The notes below the pieces were generated by a model. That model did no database searches and was not told the origin of the DNA. It saw only the letters and a list, made by a program, of their open reading frames with translations. This document shows, piece after piece, positions 25,687 to 34,019 of a stretch of 39,980 bases of DNA (position 1 is the stretch's first letter; every line of letters starts with the position of its first letter). Location of the stretch: contig DGAD01000029.1 in NCBI GenBank assembly GCA_002382805.1, forward strand, positions 1 to 39,980. Reading direction: 5' to 3'. The translations under genes and the position numbers were made by a program. Source of the stretch: Clostridiales bacterium UBA4039. GTDB taxonomy: Bacteria > Bacillota > Clostridia > Lachnospirales > Vallitaleaceae.

Positions 25687-26205
25687 ATGAAAATTTTGAT
25701 GGATAATCAAGCTATGCGTCGTGCAATCACACGAATTTCCCATGAAATTATCGAAAAAAACAAAGGTACACATGATTTAGTTATCATTGGCGTCAAAACT
25801 CGCGGTATCCCATTAGCCTCACGTATCGTTGAACGCATCGAAGAGATTGAAGGGGTAAAGCTACCGATGGGAACCATTGATATCACATTTTACCGCGATG
25901 ATTTGCAAAAAAAATCGGAACGTCCTGTAATACATCAACTCGATCAAATTGATGTTAAAGACAAAACTGTTATCATTGCTGATGATGTTGTTTTTACCGG
26001 GCGTACTTGTCGTGCTGCCATTGATGCTATTATTGATCAAGGTCGCCCTAACAAAATTCAATTTGCAGCTTTAATTGATCGGGGTCACCGTGAATTGCCC
26101 TTAAGACCTGATTTTGTTGGAAAGAATGTTCCAACATCAACCAGTGAAATCGTCCACGTCAATTTTGAAGAAATTGATGGCGAAGACCGAGTAGTATTGC
26201 AATAA
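25687..26205 (+). CDS. pyrR: Pyrimidine operon attenuation protein / uracil phosphoribosyltransferase
   Basis: A 172-residue PRTase-fold protein that binds pyr mRNA when UMP is bound and in many species also has uracil phosphoribosyltransferase activity. The PRPP-binding motif is TVIIADDVVFTGRTCRAAIDA (about 95-115), with Ala where most have Asp or Val before DD. The basic RNA-binding surface lies near GVKTRGIPLASRI and DRGHRELPLRPDFVGKNVPTS. Its own leader is the attenuator at 25595-25686, so it is autoregulated. GGAG in the terminator arm is 8 bases from ATG. Confidence 0.96.
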   Translation: MKILMDNQAMRRAITRISHEIIEKNKGTHDLVIIGVKTRGIPLASRIVERIEEIEGVKLPMGTIDITFYRDDLQKKSERPVIHQLDQIDVKDKTVIIADDVVFTGRTCRAAIDAIIDQGRPNKIQFAALIDRGHRELPLRPDFVGKNVPTSTSEIVHVNFEEIDGEDRVVLQ

Positions 26206-26249
26206 AACAATAGAGTAAAACTAAAAAACGAATTATTAGGAGGATTATC

Positions 26250-27536
26250 ATGACAAGTAACATTTCAACAAACAAAAAATTAATTCTAGGATTACAACAT
26301 GTTTTAGCAATGTTTGGTTCTACAGTACTTGTTCCATTTTTGACTGGACTTGATCCCGCTATCGCTCTTTTAGCTGCTGGTGTGGGTACGCTTCTTTTTC
26401 ATCTATGTGCACAAGGTAAGGTTCCCGTATTTTTAGGCTCAAGCTTTGCATTTATCGGTGCTATTGCTGTTACACTTAATCCTGATGGAATGAATTTAGT
26501 TGCATTAACCAGTCCAGAAAACAGTGCCTATTATTTGGAGAATTTGGCTAATGTTAAGGGTGGAATTATAGCTGCCGGTATTGTTTACTCAGTTATTGCA
26601 TTGATTATTCGTTTTATTGGTGTGGATGCAGTAAAAAAATTATTCCCTCCAATTGTTACCGGACCTATTATTATGGTTATCGGATTAAATCTATCACCTG
26701 TTGCTATTAATAGCGCATTCTATAACGAGGGTGCACTTGATGTCAAATTTATTGTTATTTCATCTATTGTTGTTATTACCATGATTACTGTCTCCATCTT
26801 TTTTAAAGGGTTCTTCAAATTAGTTCCAATCCTTATTTCTGTAATCGTTGGATATGTTGCATCTATTATTCTTGGTGTTTATGATTTTAGCGCATTACAA
26901 AATATTGAATTCTTCTCTTTGGGCGATCCATACTTTAGAGCAAAAATTCTTACACCTCCTAATTTCAATGTTCAGTCTATTATGGCAATCGCTCCGATTG
27001 CACTTGTTGTTTTCATCGAACATATAGGTGATATTACAACCAATGGCGCTGTTGTTGGAAAGAATTTTCTTGTTGATCCAGGTGTACATAGAACAATGCT
27101 TGGTGATGGGGTTGCAACAATCTTTGCAGGTTTCATAGGTGGTCCTGCAAACACAACCTATTCAGAAAATACAGGCGTACTTGCTGTTACCAAAGTATAT
27201 GATCCCAAAATCTTACGAATTGCTGCAGTTTTTGCAATTGTATTTAGTATGATTGGCCATTTGGCTGCCTTATTACGTACCATTCCGGGTCCGGTTATGG
27301 GTGGAGTAAGTATTATCTTGTTTGGTATGATTGCTTCTGTCGGTGTTCGAATTCTAATCAATGCAAACCTTGACTTCTCACACAGTCGTAATCTTATGAT
27401 TTCAGCGGTAATTCTTGTACTAGGTATCGGAATCGGCTCAGCAGGGCTTACTATTGGTAACATCACTATGAGTGGTTTAGCCATTGCAGCCGTTGTTGGA
27501 GTAATTGCTAACAAAATTCTTCCAGAAGAAATATAA
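26250..27536 (+). CDS. pyrP: Uracil permease (NCS2 family)
   Basis: A 428-residue polytopic transporter of the nucleobase:cation symporter-2 family with 12-14 hydrophobic segments. FGSTVLVPFLTGLDPAIALLAAGVGTLLFHL, VPVFLGSSFAFIGAI, FIEHIGDITTNGAVVGKNFL and GGPANTTYSENTGVLAVTKVYDP are the family segments; the Glu in FIEH and in SENTG are substrate-binding positions of UraA-type proteins. It follows pyrR, the standard order. AGGAGG lies 7 bases upstream. Ends at a strong terminator. Confidence 0.94.
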   Translation: MTSNISTNKKLILGLQHVLAMFGSTVLVPFLTGLDPAIALLAAGVGTLLFHLCAQGKVPVFLGSSFAFIGAIAVTLNPDGMNLVALTSPENSAYYLENLANVKGGIIAAGIVYSVIALIIRFIGVDAVKKLFPPIVTGPIIMVIGLNLSPVAINSAFYNEGALDVKFIVISSIVVITMITVSIFFKGFFKLVPILISVIVGYVASIILGVYDFSALQNIEFFSLGDPYFRAKILTPPNFNVQSIMAIAPIALVVFIEHIGDITTNGAVVGKNFLVDPGVHRTMLGDGVATIFAGFIGGPANTTYSENTGVLAVTKVYDPKILRIAAVFAIVFSMIGHLAALLRTIPGPVMGGVSIILFGMIASVGVRILINANLDFSHSRNLMISAVILVLGIGIGSAGLTIGNITMSGLAIAAVVGVIANKILPEEI

Positions 27537-27543
27537 CTTTCCA

Positions 27544-27604
27544 TGCAACATTGTTTTTGTTGCATCTTAAATAAAAAAACTACCTCTATGAGGTAGTTTT
27601 TTTA
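27544..27604 (+). terminator. Two tandem hairpins ending pyrRP
   Basis: First hairpin: ATGCAAC (27543-27549) with GTTGCAT (27559-27565), weak. Second: AAAAACTACCTC (27575-27586) pairs with GAGGTAGTTTTT (27590-27601) across a 3-base loop and is followed by T, a strong intrinsic terminator. It separates pyrRP from the lipoprotein-pyrBC genes. Confidence 0.85.
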
Positions 27605-27639
27605 TCGTTTATTTGATAGAATAACACTAAATAAAGAAC

Positions 27640-27671
27640 ACGAGACTTAAGCCTCGTTATCTCAAAGAGAT
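27640..27671 (+). other. Two small hairpins in the leader of the lipoprotein-pyrBC genes
   Basis: ACGAG (27640-27644) pairs with CTCGT (27653-27657), enclosing a CTTAAG palindrome. ATCTC-AAA-GAGAT (27659-27671) follows directly. There is no T-run and no PyrR consensus site. Role unknown; a -10-like TAGAAT (27617-27622) lies upstream without a convincing -35. Confidence 0.35.
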
Positions 27672-27701
27672 ATTGTTCACCGCAGAAAAAAGGGGGAAAG
27701 C

Positions 27702-28646
27702 GTGTTGAATAAAAAAGTCCTTATATCACTATTACTTATTCTTGTTTTTTTAACAGGATGCTTATCTTCAAATGAAGATCCAACCAATATAGAATTGGAA
27801 GTACTGCGTGCTTCATTACTTGAAAAACAATTGACAATCGATGAGCTACGATCGACAATTGATGAATATGTAGATACCACTAGCACACATTTAAGTGAAA
27901 TCGAGCAGTTGCGTCAAAAATTAGACACTGAAATCTCAATTCGTAAACGTATCGCCTCAGAGTCTAATAAACTCTTAAGAATCAACACCGATTCGAAGCA
28001 CTATTATGAAATAGATGAAGAACTTGTCTTTATGGTGAATAATTATGAAGATGTAGAAAATACCTACTCATTAGAAAAACTATATCTTTATGAAAATGGA
28101 GGACTTCCAAGATTATTATATACTGCTGAAAACATTGCTTTTGATCTAAATCGGGCATCAGAATACTCCATTGTTGTCACTAATGAAGCGCTAGCATTTA
28201 TTCATTATGATACGACCCTTATTCAAGAATTCCCCTTAAACGAGCATGATAGCAATGCATATCTTCAATTATTTGAAGATCAATATATTTATACAGATAA
28301 GCCTGAAAAGTCATGTTCTATTATTGCTTCAATAAATGATGGCACTAAGACACAACTTAATGGTATATATACTGTAGATTACTCAAATCTGGAGGAGGTA
28401 AGCATCGATTTTTATTCGTTTAATAGTACGGATTATTATATTGATGAAGTAGGCGAAAAAGTCTTTTATTCGATTCTTGAAGATGAAGAAAAAATCGTAT
28501 TGTATGAATATAATTTACGTTCAGGTATTGAACATATATTAGCAACGAACACAAACTTACCTTTTAAACTTTACAAAAAGGAGAATCGGGTTTACTATTA
28601 TAGTGAAGTTGTTGAATCCGAAAAAAGTATAATTTTAGCAGAATAA
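27702..28646 (+). CDS. Predicted lipoprotein between pyrP and pyrB
   Basis: A 314-residue protein with a lipoprotein signal: MLNKKVLISLLLILVFLTGC, lipobox LTGC, Cys20. A coiled coil follows (about 30-90: LEVLRASLLEKQLTIDELRSTI and LSEIEQLRQKL). The rest is an acidic, Tyr-rich beta-like region without a domain I recognise. GTG 27702 is the likely start (GGGGG 5 bases upstream); TTG 27705 is an alternative. It ends 17 bases before pyrB, so co-transcription is likely. A link to pyrimidine metabolism is not obvious. Confidence 0.75.
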   Translation: MLNKKVLISLLLILVFLTGCLSSNEDPTNIELEVLRASLLEKQLTIDELRSTIDEYVDTTSTHLSEIEQLRQKLDTEISIRKRIASESNKLLRINTDSKHYYEIDEELVFMVNNYEDVENTYSLEKLYLYENGGLPRLLYTAENIAFDLNRASEYSIVVTNEALAFIHYDTTLIQEFPLNEHDSNAYLQLFEDQYIYTDKPEKSCSIIASINDGTKTQLNGIYTVDYSNLEEVSIDFYSFNSTDYYIDEVGEKVFYSILEDEEKIVLYEYNLRSGIEHILATNTNLPFKLYKKENRVYYYSEVVESEKSIILAE

Positions 28647-28663
28647 ATGAAAAGAGGGATGAA

Positions 28664-29605
28664 ATGTCTTTTTACAAAAAACATTTTTTAGACTTAAAAA
28701 CATTAACAGAAGCCGAGATAAACTATGTTATTAACTCAGCTCAAAAAATGAAGTATATTTTATTATCAAAAAGTGCTTCTCAGCCACTATACCTAAAAGG
28801 TAAAACCGTTGCAACATTATTTGACGAAGAAAGTAGCCGTTCAAAGCTTTCTTATGAGTTAGCTGCCTTAAACCTTGGTGCTAAGGTAATTCATCTACAT
28901 ACAGACAAACATTTTAAAAAAGGCGAATCCCTCAAAGATATTGGGCGATATATTGATCAGATTGGCGCTGACTTTATCGTTATCCGTCATGAAGTTTCAG
29001 GAAGCCCACATCACTTGAGCAAATACGTTAAAGCTTCAATTATTAATGCAGGCGATGGTATGAATGAAAATCCTAGCCAGTCTTTGATTGACTTAATGAC
29101 GATACAAGACCAGAAAAAAAATTTTAAAGATTTAAAGGTGGTTATTATCGGCGATGTTATGCATAATCGTGTAGCAAAAAGTAACATTTGGGCACTAAAA
29201 AAACTAGGCTCACAAGTTGCTGTTGTCGCACCTCCAACATTATTACCTTATGGCATTGAGTCTACAGGTGTCGAAATACACACATCTGTCGCTGATGCCA
29301 TTATTGATGCTGATGTCATTATGACCTTGCGTATGAGCGAAAAAAATGAATATAATCGATTGATTCCTTCCATTAATGAATACAAAAAGTTGTATAAACT
29401 CGATGTTCAACGCTTAAGTTATGCAAAAAAAGATGCCATTGTTATGCATCCTGGTCCTATTAATCGAGGCATTGAGATATCTTCTGAGGTTATCGACGGA
29501 GAAAGCTCTTTAATATCGAAACAGCAGGTCAATGGTGTTGCCATACGCATGGCACTATTTCATCTGCTCAATAAAAAAGGAGGAGGGCATAACATTGTCG
29601 GATAA
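28664..29605 (+). CDS. pyrB: Aspartate carbamoyltransferase catalytic subunit homologue
   Basis: A 313-residue protein of the carbamoyltransferase family, catalysing carbamoyl phosphate plus aspartate to carbamoyl-aspartate. Carbamoyl phosphate-binding residues are altered: STRTR reads SSRSK (57-61), and the His of HPTQ (E. coli His134) is Asn136 in NENPSQ. KKGES, VIRH, IIGDVMHNRVAKSN, LRMSE and the ATCase-type MHPGPINRGIEIS are retained, so the aspartate type is clear. No PyrI subunit is present. The C-terminal segment overlaps the pyrC start by 11 bases. Activity is uncertain. Confidence 0.85.
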   Translation: MSFYKKHFLDLKTLTEAEINYVINSAQKMKYILLSKSASQPLYLKGKTVATLFDEESSRSKLSYELAALNLGAKVIHLHTDKHFKKGESLKDIGRYIDQIGADFIVIRHEVSGSPHHLSKYVKASIINAGDGMNENPSQSLIDLMTIQDQKKNFKDLKVVIIGDVMHNRVAKSNIWALKKLGSQVAVVAPPTLLPYGIESTGVEIHTSVADAIIDADVIMTLRMSEKNEYNRLIPSINEYKKLYKLDVQRLSYAKKDAIVMHPGPINRGIEISSEVIDGESSLISKQQVNGVAIRMALFHLLNKKGGGHNIVG

Positions 29606-30875
29606 GTTATTGATAAAAAATGGGATTATTGTTACAAGCAATAAAACTATTTATAACCAAAGCATATTGATTGAGGATAAAAAAATCATTCAAATGGACA
29701 CAGGTATTGAAGATGATGAAGCTGTTGTCATTGATGCAACTGATTGCTATATTGTTCCTGGATTAATTGACTTACATTGTAACATACAAGATCCTGGATT
29801 TGACTATAAAGAAACGATGCTCACGGTAGGTCAAAGCGCCATAAATGGTGGTTTTACAACATTAACCATTAATCCCAATACAGTTCCGCGAATTGATAAT
29901 AAGGCTATTGTTGAATATATTATTTCTAAAGCAAAAAATGAGTGTCCTGTACAGGTCGTGCCCTATGGTAATCTTACACGTAACGGTGAAGGAAAGGTCA
30001 TGTCTGAAATCGGCGAAATGCAGTTAGCTGGTATAGCCGCTGTATCGGATGGAGACCATGCAATACAAGATACAGATCTTATGCGCAATTTATGCAACTA
30101 TTGCAGCATGTTTGATATTCCTGTCATTGCCCATTGCGAAAATCGATTGATTTCAAACGGAAATGAAATCAACGAAGGTGCTATTTCAACGTATTTGGGA
30201 ATCCAAGGCGCTCCGATTACTGCAGAAACCATCCATTTGGCGCGTAATATTTTACTTGCCAATGAGTTTGGTACAAAATTACATATCACACATGTTTCCA
30301 CTGCACAGTCTGTAGAAATGATACGCCAATTTAAAAAGCAAGGATTTAAATTAACGTGTGAGACGTCACCACAATATTTTACACTAAACGAAGAAGCTGC
30401 CATGGGCTACAATACTCTTGTCAAAGTCAACCCGCCACTGCGAACTGCAGCTGATGTCGAAGCTATTATTAAGGGCTTACGCGACGGTATTATTGATACT
30501 ATTAGCTCGGATCACTGTCCAGATACGATTGACTCAAAGGAAGTGGAATATACATTGGCTTCGTTTGGGATATCAAGTCTAGAAACAGCTTTTTCATTAT
30601 CTTACACATACTTAGTTGAGCAAGGCCATCTAAACATGGAACAATTGATTGATAAAATGTCACACAAGCCGGCACAAATCCTTACCTTAAATAAAGGAAC
30701 CATACAAGTAGGTTCTACCGCTGATTTAACTATTTTTAATCCTAATGAAGATTATTATATTGATGCTTCAAAGTTTAAGTCAAAAGCTAGATATTCTCCC
30801 TATGATGGTCTGGTTATTAAAGGGAGAGTCAAATATACCTTGGTTAACGGAAAATTATATCGAACCGATGGATAA
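29595..30875 (+). CDS. pyrC: Dihydroorotase homologue with an altered metal site
   Basis: A 426-residue amidohydrolase of the class I dihydroorotase family. The metal motif HxH is H61-C-N63 and the substrate Arg after it is Gln65 (HCNIQDPG instead of HxHxRxPG). The other ligand positions look intact: Asp152 (VSDGD), His180 (IAHCEN), His233 (ITHVST) and Asp306 (SSDHCPD). TPHH is SPQY. GGAGGAGGG lies 8 bases before TTG 29595; no ATG fits the site, so a TTG start is inferred. Without HxH it may not be active, like known pseudo-dihydroorotases that support ATCase assembly. Confidence 0.82.
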   Translation: MSDKLLIKNGIIVTSNKTIYNQSILIEDKKIIQMDTGIEDDEAVVIDATDCYIVPGLIDLHCNIQDPGFDYKETMLTVGQSAINGGFTTLTINPNTVPRIDNKAIVEYIISKAKNECPVQVVPYGNLTRNGEGKVMSEIGEMQLAGIAAVSDGDHAIQDTDLMRNLCNYCSMFDIPVIAHCENRLISNGNEINEGAISTYLGIQGAPITAETIHLARNILLANEFGTKLHITHVSTAQSVEMIRQFKKQGFKLTCETSPQYFTLNEEAAMGYNTLVKVNPPLRTAADVEAIIKGLRDGIIDTISSDHCPDTIDSKEVEYTLASFGISSLETAFSLSYTYLVEQGHLNMEQLIDKMSHKPAQILTLNKGTIQVGSTADLTIFNPNEDYYIDASKFKSKARYSPYDGLVIKGRVKYTLVNGKLYRTDG

Positions 30876-30890
30876 TAGTAATATACATTC

Positions 30891-30928
30891 CCCAAAGTCT
30901 TTTTAAATACAGAGACTTTGGGTTTTTT
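30891..30928 (+). terminator. Intrinsic terminator after pyrC
   Basis: CCCAAAGTCT (30891-30900) pairs perfectly with AGACTTTGGG (30913-30922) across a 12-base loop, followed by six T. It lies 15 bases after the pyrC stop. Confidence 0.88.
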
Positions 30929-31040
30929 ATTGGAATTTAGTCATTATTAGTATTATTTATCAAGCTTATTTGGTTGAATTATATATATTGTCTTTTTGAA
31001 TTTATGAATAGAACCCTAGATTTCAGTATAAAAGTTTATT

Positions 31041-31069
31041 TTGACATTTTTTATTACTAATGATATGAT
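31041..31069 (+). promoter_or_regulatory. Distal dhaKL promoter
   Basis: A perfect -35 TTGACA (31041-31046), a 17-base spacer and a -10 TATGAT (31064-31069, five of six). It lies about 180 bases before dhaK, giving a long leader. Confidence 0.7.
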
Positions 31070-31180
31070 AAATATATACTAAATATAACTTATATTTTAC
31101 TAAATAGGAGGTGAATCTATTCGGCTTCACACATTGTAATCGTTACTTTTTATAATTAATAGCTCTATCCAGTCAAAACA

Positions 31181-31189
31181 TGGTATAAT
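31181..31189 (+). promoter_or_regulatory. Proximal extended -10 promoter of dhaKL
   Basis: TGGTATAAT (31181-31189) is a perfect extended -10 element, 60 bases before dhaK. No good -35 is present at 17 bases, as is usual for extended -10 promoters. Regulation by the downstream LacI-family protein is possible. Confidence 0.55.
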
Positions 31190-31249
31190 ATTTCCGAATG
31201 CATTGACTCCAAAGAGCTAAATTCAATCAAAAGCTAAGGAGATACTTCA

Positions 31250-32260
31250 ATGAAAAAAATAATTAATCAACCTAGTAATTATGTACACGAAATGCTTGAA
31301 GGACTTTATATTGCTCACCCTGATTTAATTACCTATACTAACGATGATCTTTGTTGTCTTGTGACTTCGAATAAGAAAGAGGGGAAGGTAGGTATTGCCA
31401 CAGGTGGCGGTTCCGGACACCTACCTTTATTTTTAGGCTATGTCGGAAAAGGAATGTTGGACGGATGTTCTGTCGGGGATGTCTTTCAGTCACCTAGTGC
31501 TGAGCAAATGCATGCAATTACGAAATATATAGACTCTGGTGCTGGCGTATTATATATCTATGGAAATTATAACGGCGATATCTTTAACTTTGATATGGCT
31601 GGAGAAATGGCTGATTTTGAAGATGATATACGTGTCGAATCTGTTGTCTGTGGTGAGGACGTCGCCTCAGCCGGACCATCAAAAGAGGGAGAAAAAAACA
31701 CACGTCGAGGTGTTGCCGGTATCTTTTTCGTATACAAATGTGCCGGAGCCGCAGCAGATCAAATGTTGAGTCTTGACGAAGTGAAGCGTATTGCTCTAAA
31801 AGCATCTCAAAACGTGCGAACTATGGGTGTTGCGTTAACACCATGTATTGTACCGCGTGTTGGTAAAGCTGGTTTTTCTATTGAAGACGATGAAATGGAA
31901 ATCGGTATGGGAATACACGGAGAGACAGGTATTCGCCGTGGAAAGATTGAACCTGCTGATCAAATTGTTGATGAAATGCTGGAACAAATTATACAAGATA
32001 TTCCTTATGTGTCCGGCGATGAAGTAGCAGTTCTTGTTAACGGACTTGGCGCCACACCGCTTGATGAACAATATATTGTTACACGACGAATTGACAAGGT
32101 TTTAGCTGATAAGGGCATCAAAGTTGCCAAATATTATATTGGAGAATATGCAACCTCCCTTGAAATGGCCGGATTTTCAATTTCTTTATTCAAATTAGAC
32201 GATGAACTTAAGCCATTACTCTTTGCAGAAGCTGAGACACCATTTTTCATACAAAAGTAA
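31250..32260 (+). CDS. DhaK-like dihydroxyacetone/ketose kinase subunit
   Basis: A 336-residue DAK1-domain protein. The substrate-binding His is His223 in GMGIHGETG. The loop usually written GSGHEP is GSGHLP (His57, Leu58) within ATGGGSGHLPLFLGYVGKGMLDG. VGDVFQSPSAEQ, YGNYNGDIFNFDMA and CGEDVASAG match DhaK. The Glu to Leu change suggests a paralogue for another small ketose (for example a tetrulose), but this is inference. The ATP- or PTS-linked partner is the DhaL-like protein 12 bases downstream; no DhaM is in the window. AAGGAG precedes ATG 31250. Confidence 0.85.
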   Translation: MKKIINQPSNYVHEMLEGLYIAHPDLITYTNDDLCCLVTSNKKEGKVGIATGGGSGHLPLFLGYVGKGMLDGCSVGDVFQSPSAEQMHAITKYIDSGAGVLYIYGNYNGDIFNFDMAGEMADFEDDIRVESVVCGEDVASAGPSKEGEKNTRRGVAGIFFVYKCAGAAADQMLSLDEVKRIALKASQNVRTMGVALTPCIVPRVGKAGFSIEDDEMEIGMGIHGETGIRRGKIEPADQIVDEMLEQIIQDIPYVSGDEVAVLVNGLGATPLDEQYIVTRRIDKVLADKGIKVAKYYIGEYATSLEMAGFSISLFKLDDELKPLLFAEAETPFFIQK

Positions 32261-32272
32261 AGGAGAGCCGTC

Positions 32273-32896
32273 ATGAATAAAGATATGATTCTACGATATT
32301 TTGAGCAACTTGATCTTATTATGAATGCAAATCGTGACTATTTAATTGAGCTTGACAGCGTTGTTGGTGATGGGGACTTAGGACTAACCATGGGTGATGG
32401 ATTTAAAGAAGCCAATCGGTTTGTTGCCAGCACCGATACCCAGGATATCGGCAAACTCATCTATGGTGCCGGTAAAGCTATGTCCGTAAAAGTTCCTTCA
32501 ACCATGGGAACTCTAATGGCTTCAGGATTTATGCAGGTTGGAAAAACTTTTAAAGGGTATGAAAATTTTGAACCTTCCCAGTGGACTTTATTTTTTGAGA
32601 GCTTTTTTGATGGAGTCGCTAACAGAGGAAAGGCAAAAATAGGTGAAAAAACCTTCTTAGATGGTCTATATCCATCCATACAAGTATTAAAAGAAGCCGA
32701 ACCCATAACTTCAGACAACCTAGTAATTGTAGCCAATACGGCATATCAAGCGGCAAAAGATGGATATGAAAACACTGCAACCATGGTTGCGGTACATGGA
32801 CGCGCTGCAACTCGTGGTGAGGCATCCAGGCGATTAAAAGATCCTGGCGCCTATGTAGCCGCTTTAATGATGCAAGCATTGACCAAATCAATTTAA
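32273..32896 (+). CDS. DhaL-like nucleotide-binding kinase subunit
   Basis: A 207-residue DAK2-domain protein that should hold ADP/ATP and Mg through Asp28, Asp33 and Asp35 in ELDSVVGDGDLG. Usual DhaL has GDGDHG; here Leu36 replaces the His. VPSTMGTLMASGFMQVGKTFKG, GEKTFLDGLYPS and HGRAATRGEASRRLKDPGA follow the family. It would phosphorylate the ketose held by the upstream DhaK-like subunit. AAAGGAGAG lies about 6 bases upstream of the ATG. Confidence 0.85.
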   Translation: MNKDMILRYFEQLDLIMNANRDYLIELDSVVGDGDLGLTMGDGFKEANRFVASTDTQDIGKLIYGAGKAMSVKVPSTMGTLMASGFMQVGKTFKGYENFEPSQWTLFFESFFDGVANRGKAKIGEKTFLDGLYPSIQVLKEAEPITSDNLVIVANTAYQAAKDGYENTATMVAVHGRAATRGEASRRLKDPGAYVAALMMQALTKSI

Positions 32897-32935
32897 TCTA
32901 ATCCTAAATATAATAATAAAGAAGAGGTGTTATCG

Positions 32936-33919
32936 ATGACATTAAAAGAAATTGCAAAAATAGCAGGGGTCTCTCAAGCAGCTGTATCCATCGTTTTAAA
33001 TAACAAAAAAGGTGTAGGGGAAGCCACAAGGGCATCGGTAACACAACTACTTGAACAATATGGCTATCAAGTCAATAAGCCGGTGGAAAAAAATAATATT
33101 CTCTTTATCAAATATTGTACTACCGGCTTTATTGTTGAAGAAAATGCCGGGTTTGTCTCCGTAATTATGGATTCTATTGAACAAGAGTGCAGGAACAAGA
33201 ACTATAATTTGAATGTGTTAAATTCCAATAATCTTAATACTACATTTGAATCCATCCCGTTTGAAGATTATGAAGGTATTATCATTCTAGGAACAGAACT
33301 TGACACAAAAGGCTATACATCTCTAGAAACACTAAAAACACCTTATGTGGTTATTGATAATGAAATCCCTAACATCAACTGTAATGCAGTGACTCTCAAC
33401 AATCAAGAAACTGTTTTTCATGCCATTAGCTACTTAAAAAGCCTTGGTGGCAAACGTATTGCTTATTTTAGAAGCAATTATCCCTGTCATAATTTTAACG
33501 AACGTAAAAAAGCCTTTTATGAGGCTGTAAGTGATTTGGATCTGGATATGACCATGGAATACGATATTGCACCCACATTATTAGGTGCTTATGAGCATAT
33601 GAAACAATATCTTGACCAAAAGAGATTAGACGCCGATTGCGTATTTGCAGATAATGATACGATTGCCTTAGGAGCCATTAAAGCCTTAGTCGAATATGGT
33701 TATAAAATTCCTCAAGATGTAAGCATTATTGGATTTGATGACATACCATATGCAGCGATTGCATCGCCAACATTAACTACAATGAACATCAATAAAAAAC
33801 TCATTGGCGAACTTGCCATGGATCTGTTACAAAAAACCATTCAGAATAAAGACTATCGGAATATAAAAACATATGTATCCGGAACACTTGTAAAGAGAGA
33901 TAGTACAGTCAATGCATAG
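32936..33919 (+). CDS. LacI-family transcription regulator
   Basis: A 327-residue repressor-type protein. The N-terminal helix-turn-helix is typical: LKEIAKIAGVSQAAVSIVLNNKKGVGEATR (about 3-32). A periplasmic-binding-like sugar-sensing domain follows, with DCVFADNDTIALGAIKALVEYGYKIPQDVSIIGFDDI and ASPTLTTMNINKKLIGELA. ATG 32936 is preferred over GTG 32927 because AAGAGG is then 8 bases away. It lies 39 bases after the DhaL-like gene and probably controls these genes; the effector is unknown. Confidence 0.92.
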   Translation: MTLKEIAKIAGVSQAAVSIVLNNKKGVGEATRASVTQLLEQYGYQVNKPVEKNNILFIKYCTTGFIVEENAGFVSVIMDSIEQECRNKNYNLNVLNSNNLNTTFESIPFEDYEGIIILGTELDTKGYTSLETLKTPYVVIDNEIPNINCNAVTLNNQETVFHAISYLKSLGGKRIAYFRSNYPCHNFNERKKAFYEAVSDLDLDMTMEYDIAPTLLGAYEHMKQYLDQKRLDADCVFADNDTIALGAIKALVEYGYKIPQDVSIIGFDDIPYAAIASPTLTTMNINKKLIGELAMDLLQKTIQNKDYRNIKTYVSGTLVKRDSTVNA

Positions 33920-33925
33920 AAGAGC

Positions 33926-33954
33926 TTGACAGTACTATCGCATCATGTTAAACT
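33926..33954 (+). promoter_or_regulatory. Promoter of the tyrosine recombinase gene
   Basis: A perfect -35 TTGACA (33926-33931), a 17-base spacer and TAAACT (33949-33954, four of six) lie 66 bases before the recombinase start, just after the LacI-type gene. Confidence 0.55.
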
Positions 33955-33988
33955 TAACTATGCGCGAAACACAACTTTAACGAAGTGT

Positions 33989-34004
33989 TATAGGAAAACC
34001 TATA
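33989..34004 (+). other. Hairpin in the recombinase leader
   Basis: TATAGG-AAAA-CCTATA is a perfect 6-bp stem with a tetraloop, ending 6 bases before the GGAA ribosome-site region. A second stem, AACAC (33968-33972) with GTGTT (33985-33989), is directly upstream. They could tune translation; there is no T-run. Confidence 0.4.
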
Positions 34005-34019
34005 TGAAAGGAATGGCTT

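Larger units (their letters stand above)
30929..31249 (+). other. Gene-free stretch upstream of dhaK with two promoter candidates
   Basis: AT-rich gap between the pyrC terminator and dhaK. It holds two promoter candidates, described separately, and an AGGAGGTG sequence at 31106-31112 with only a 14-codon GTG frame behind it. GTGAA (31111-31115) and TTCAC (31126-31130) can pair as a weak hairpin. GTAATCGTTAC (31136-31146) has a 4-base inverted repeat around a CG step, as LacI-family sites often do, and is a possible site for the regulator at 32936. No RNA gene was recognised. Confidence 0.5.

Noticed and set aside
27158..27565. Open frames on the minus strand opposite pyrP, and similar frames opposite rnfC, minD and dhaL
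   Set aside because: They lack ribosome sites, cross well-conserved plus-strand genes and have no recognisable protein; they are shadows of codon use.
27640..27671. T-box or second PyrR attenuator before the lipoprotein gene
   Set aside because: No T-box GGTGG-type core, no specifier stem and no CNGNGA loop; only two small hairpins.
31106..31155. Short GTG frame of 14 codons in the dhaK leader
   Set aside because: The AGGAGG overlaps the start codon too closely and the peptide has no notable feature.
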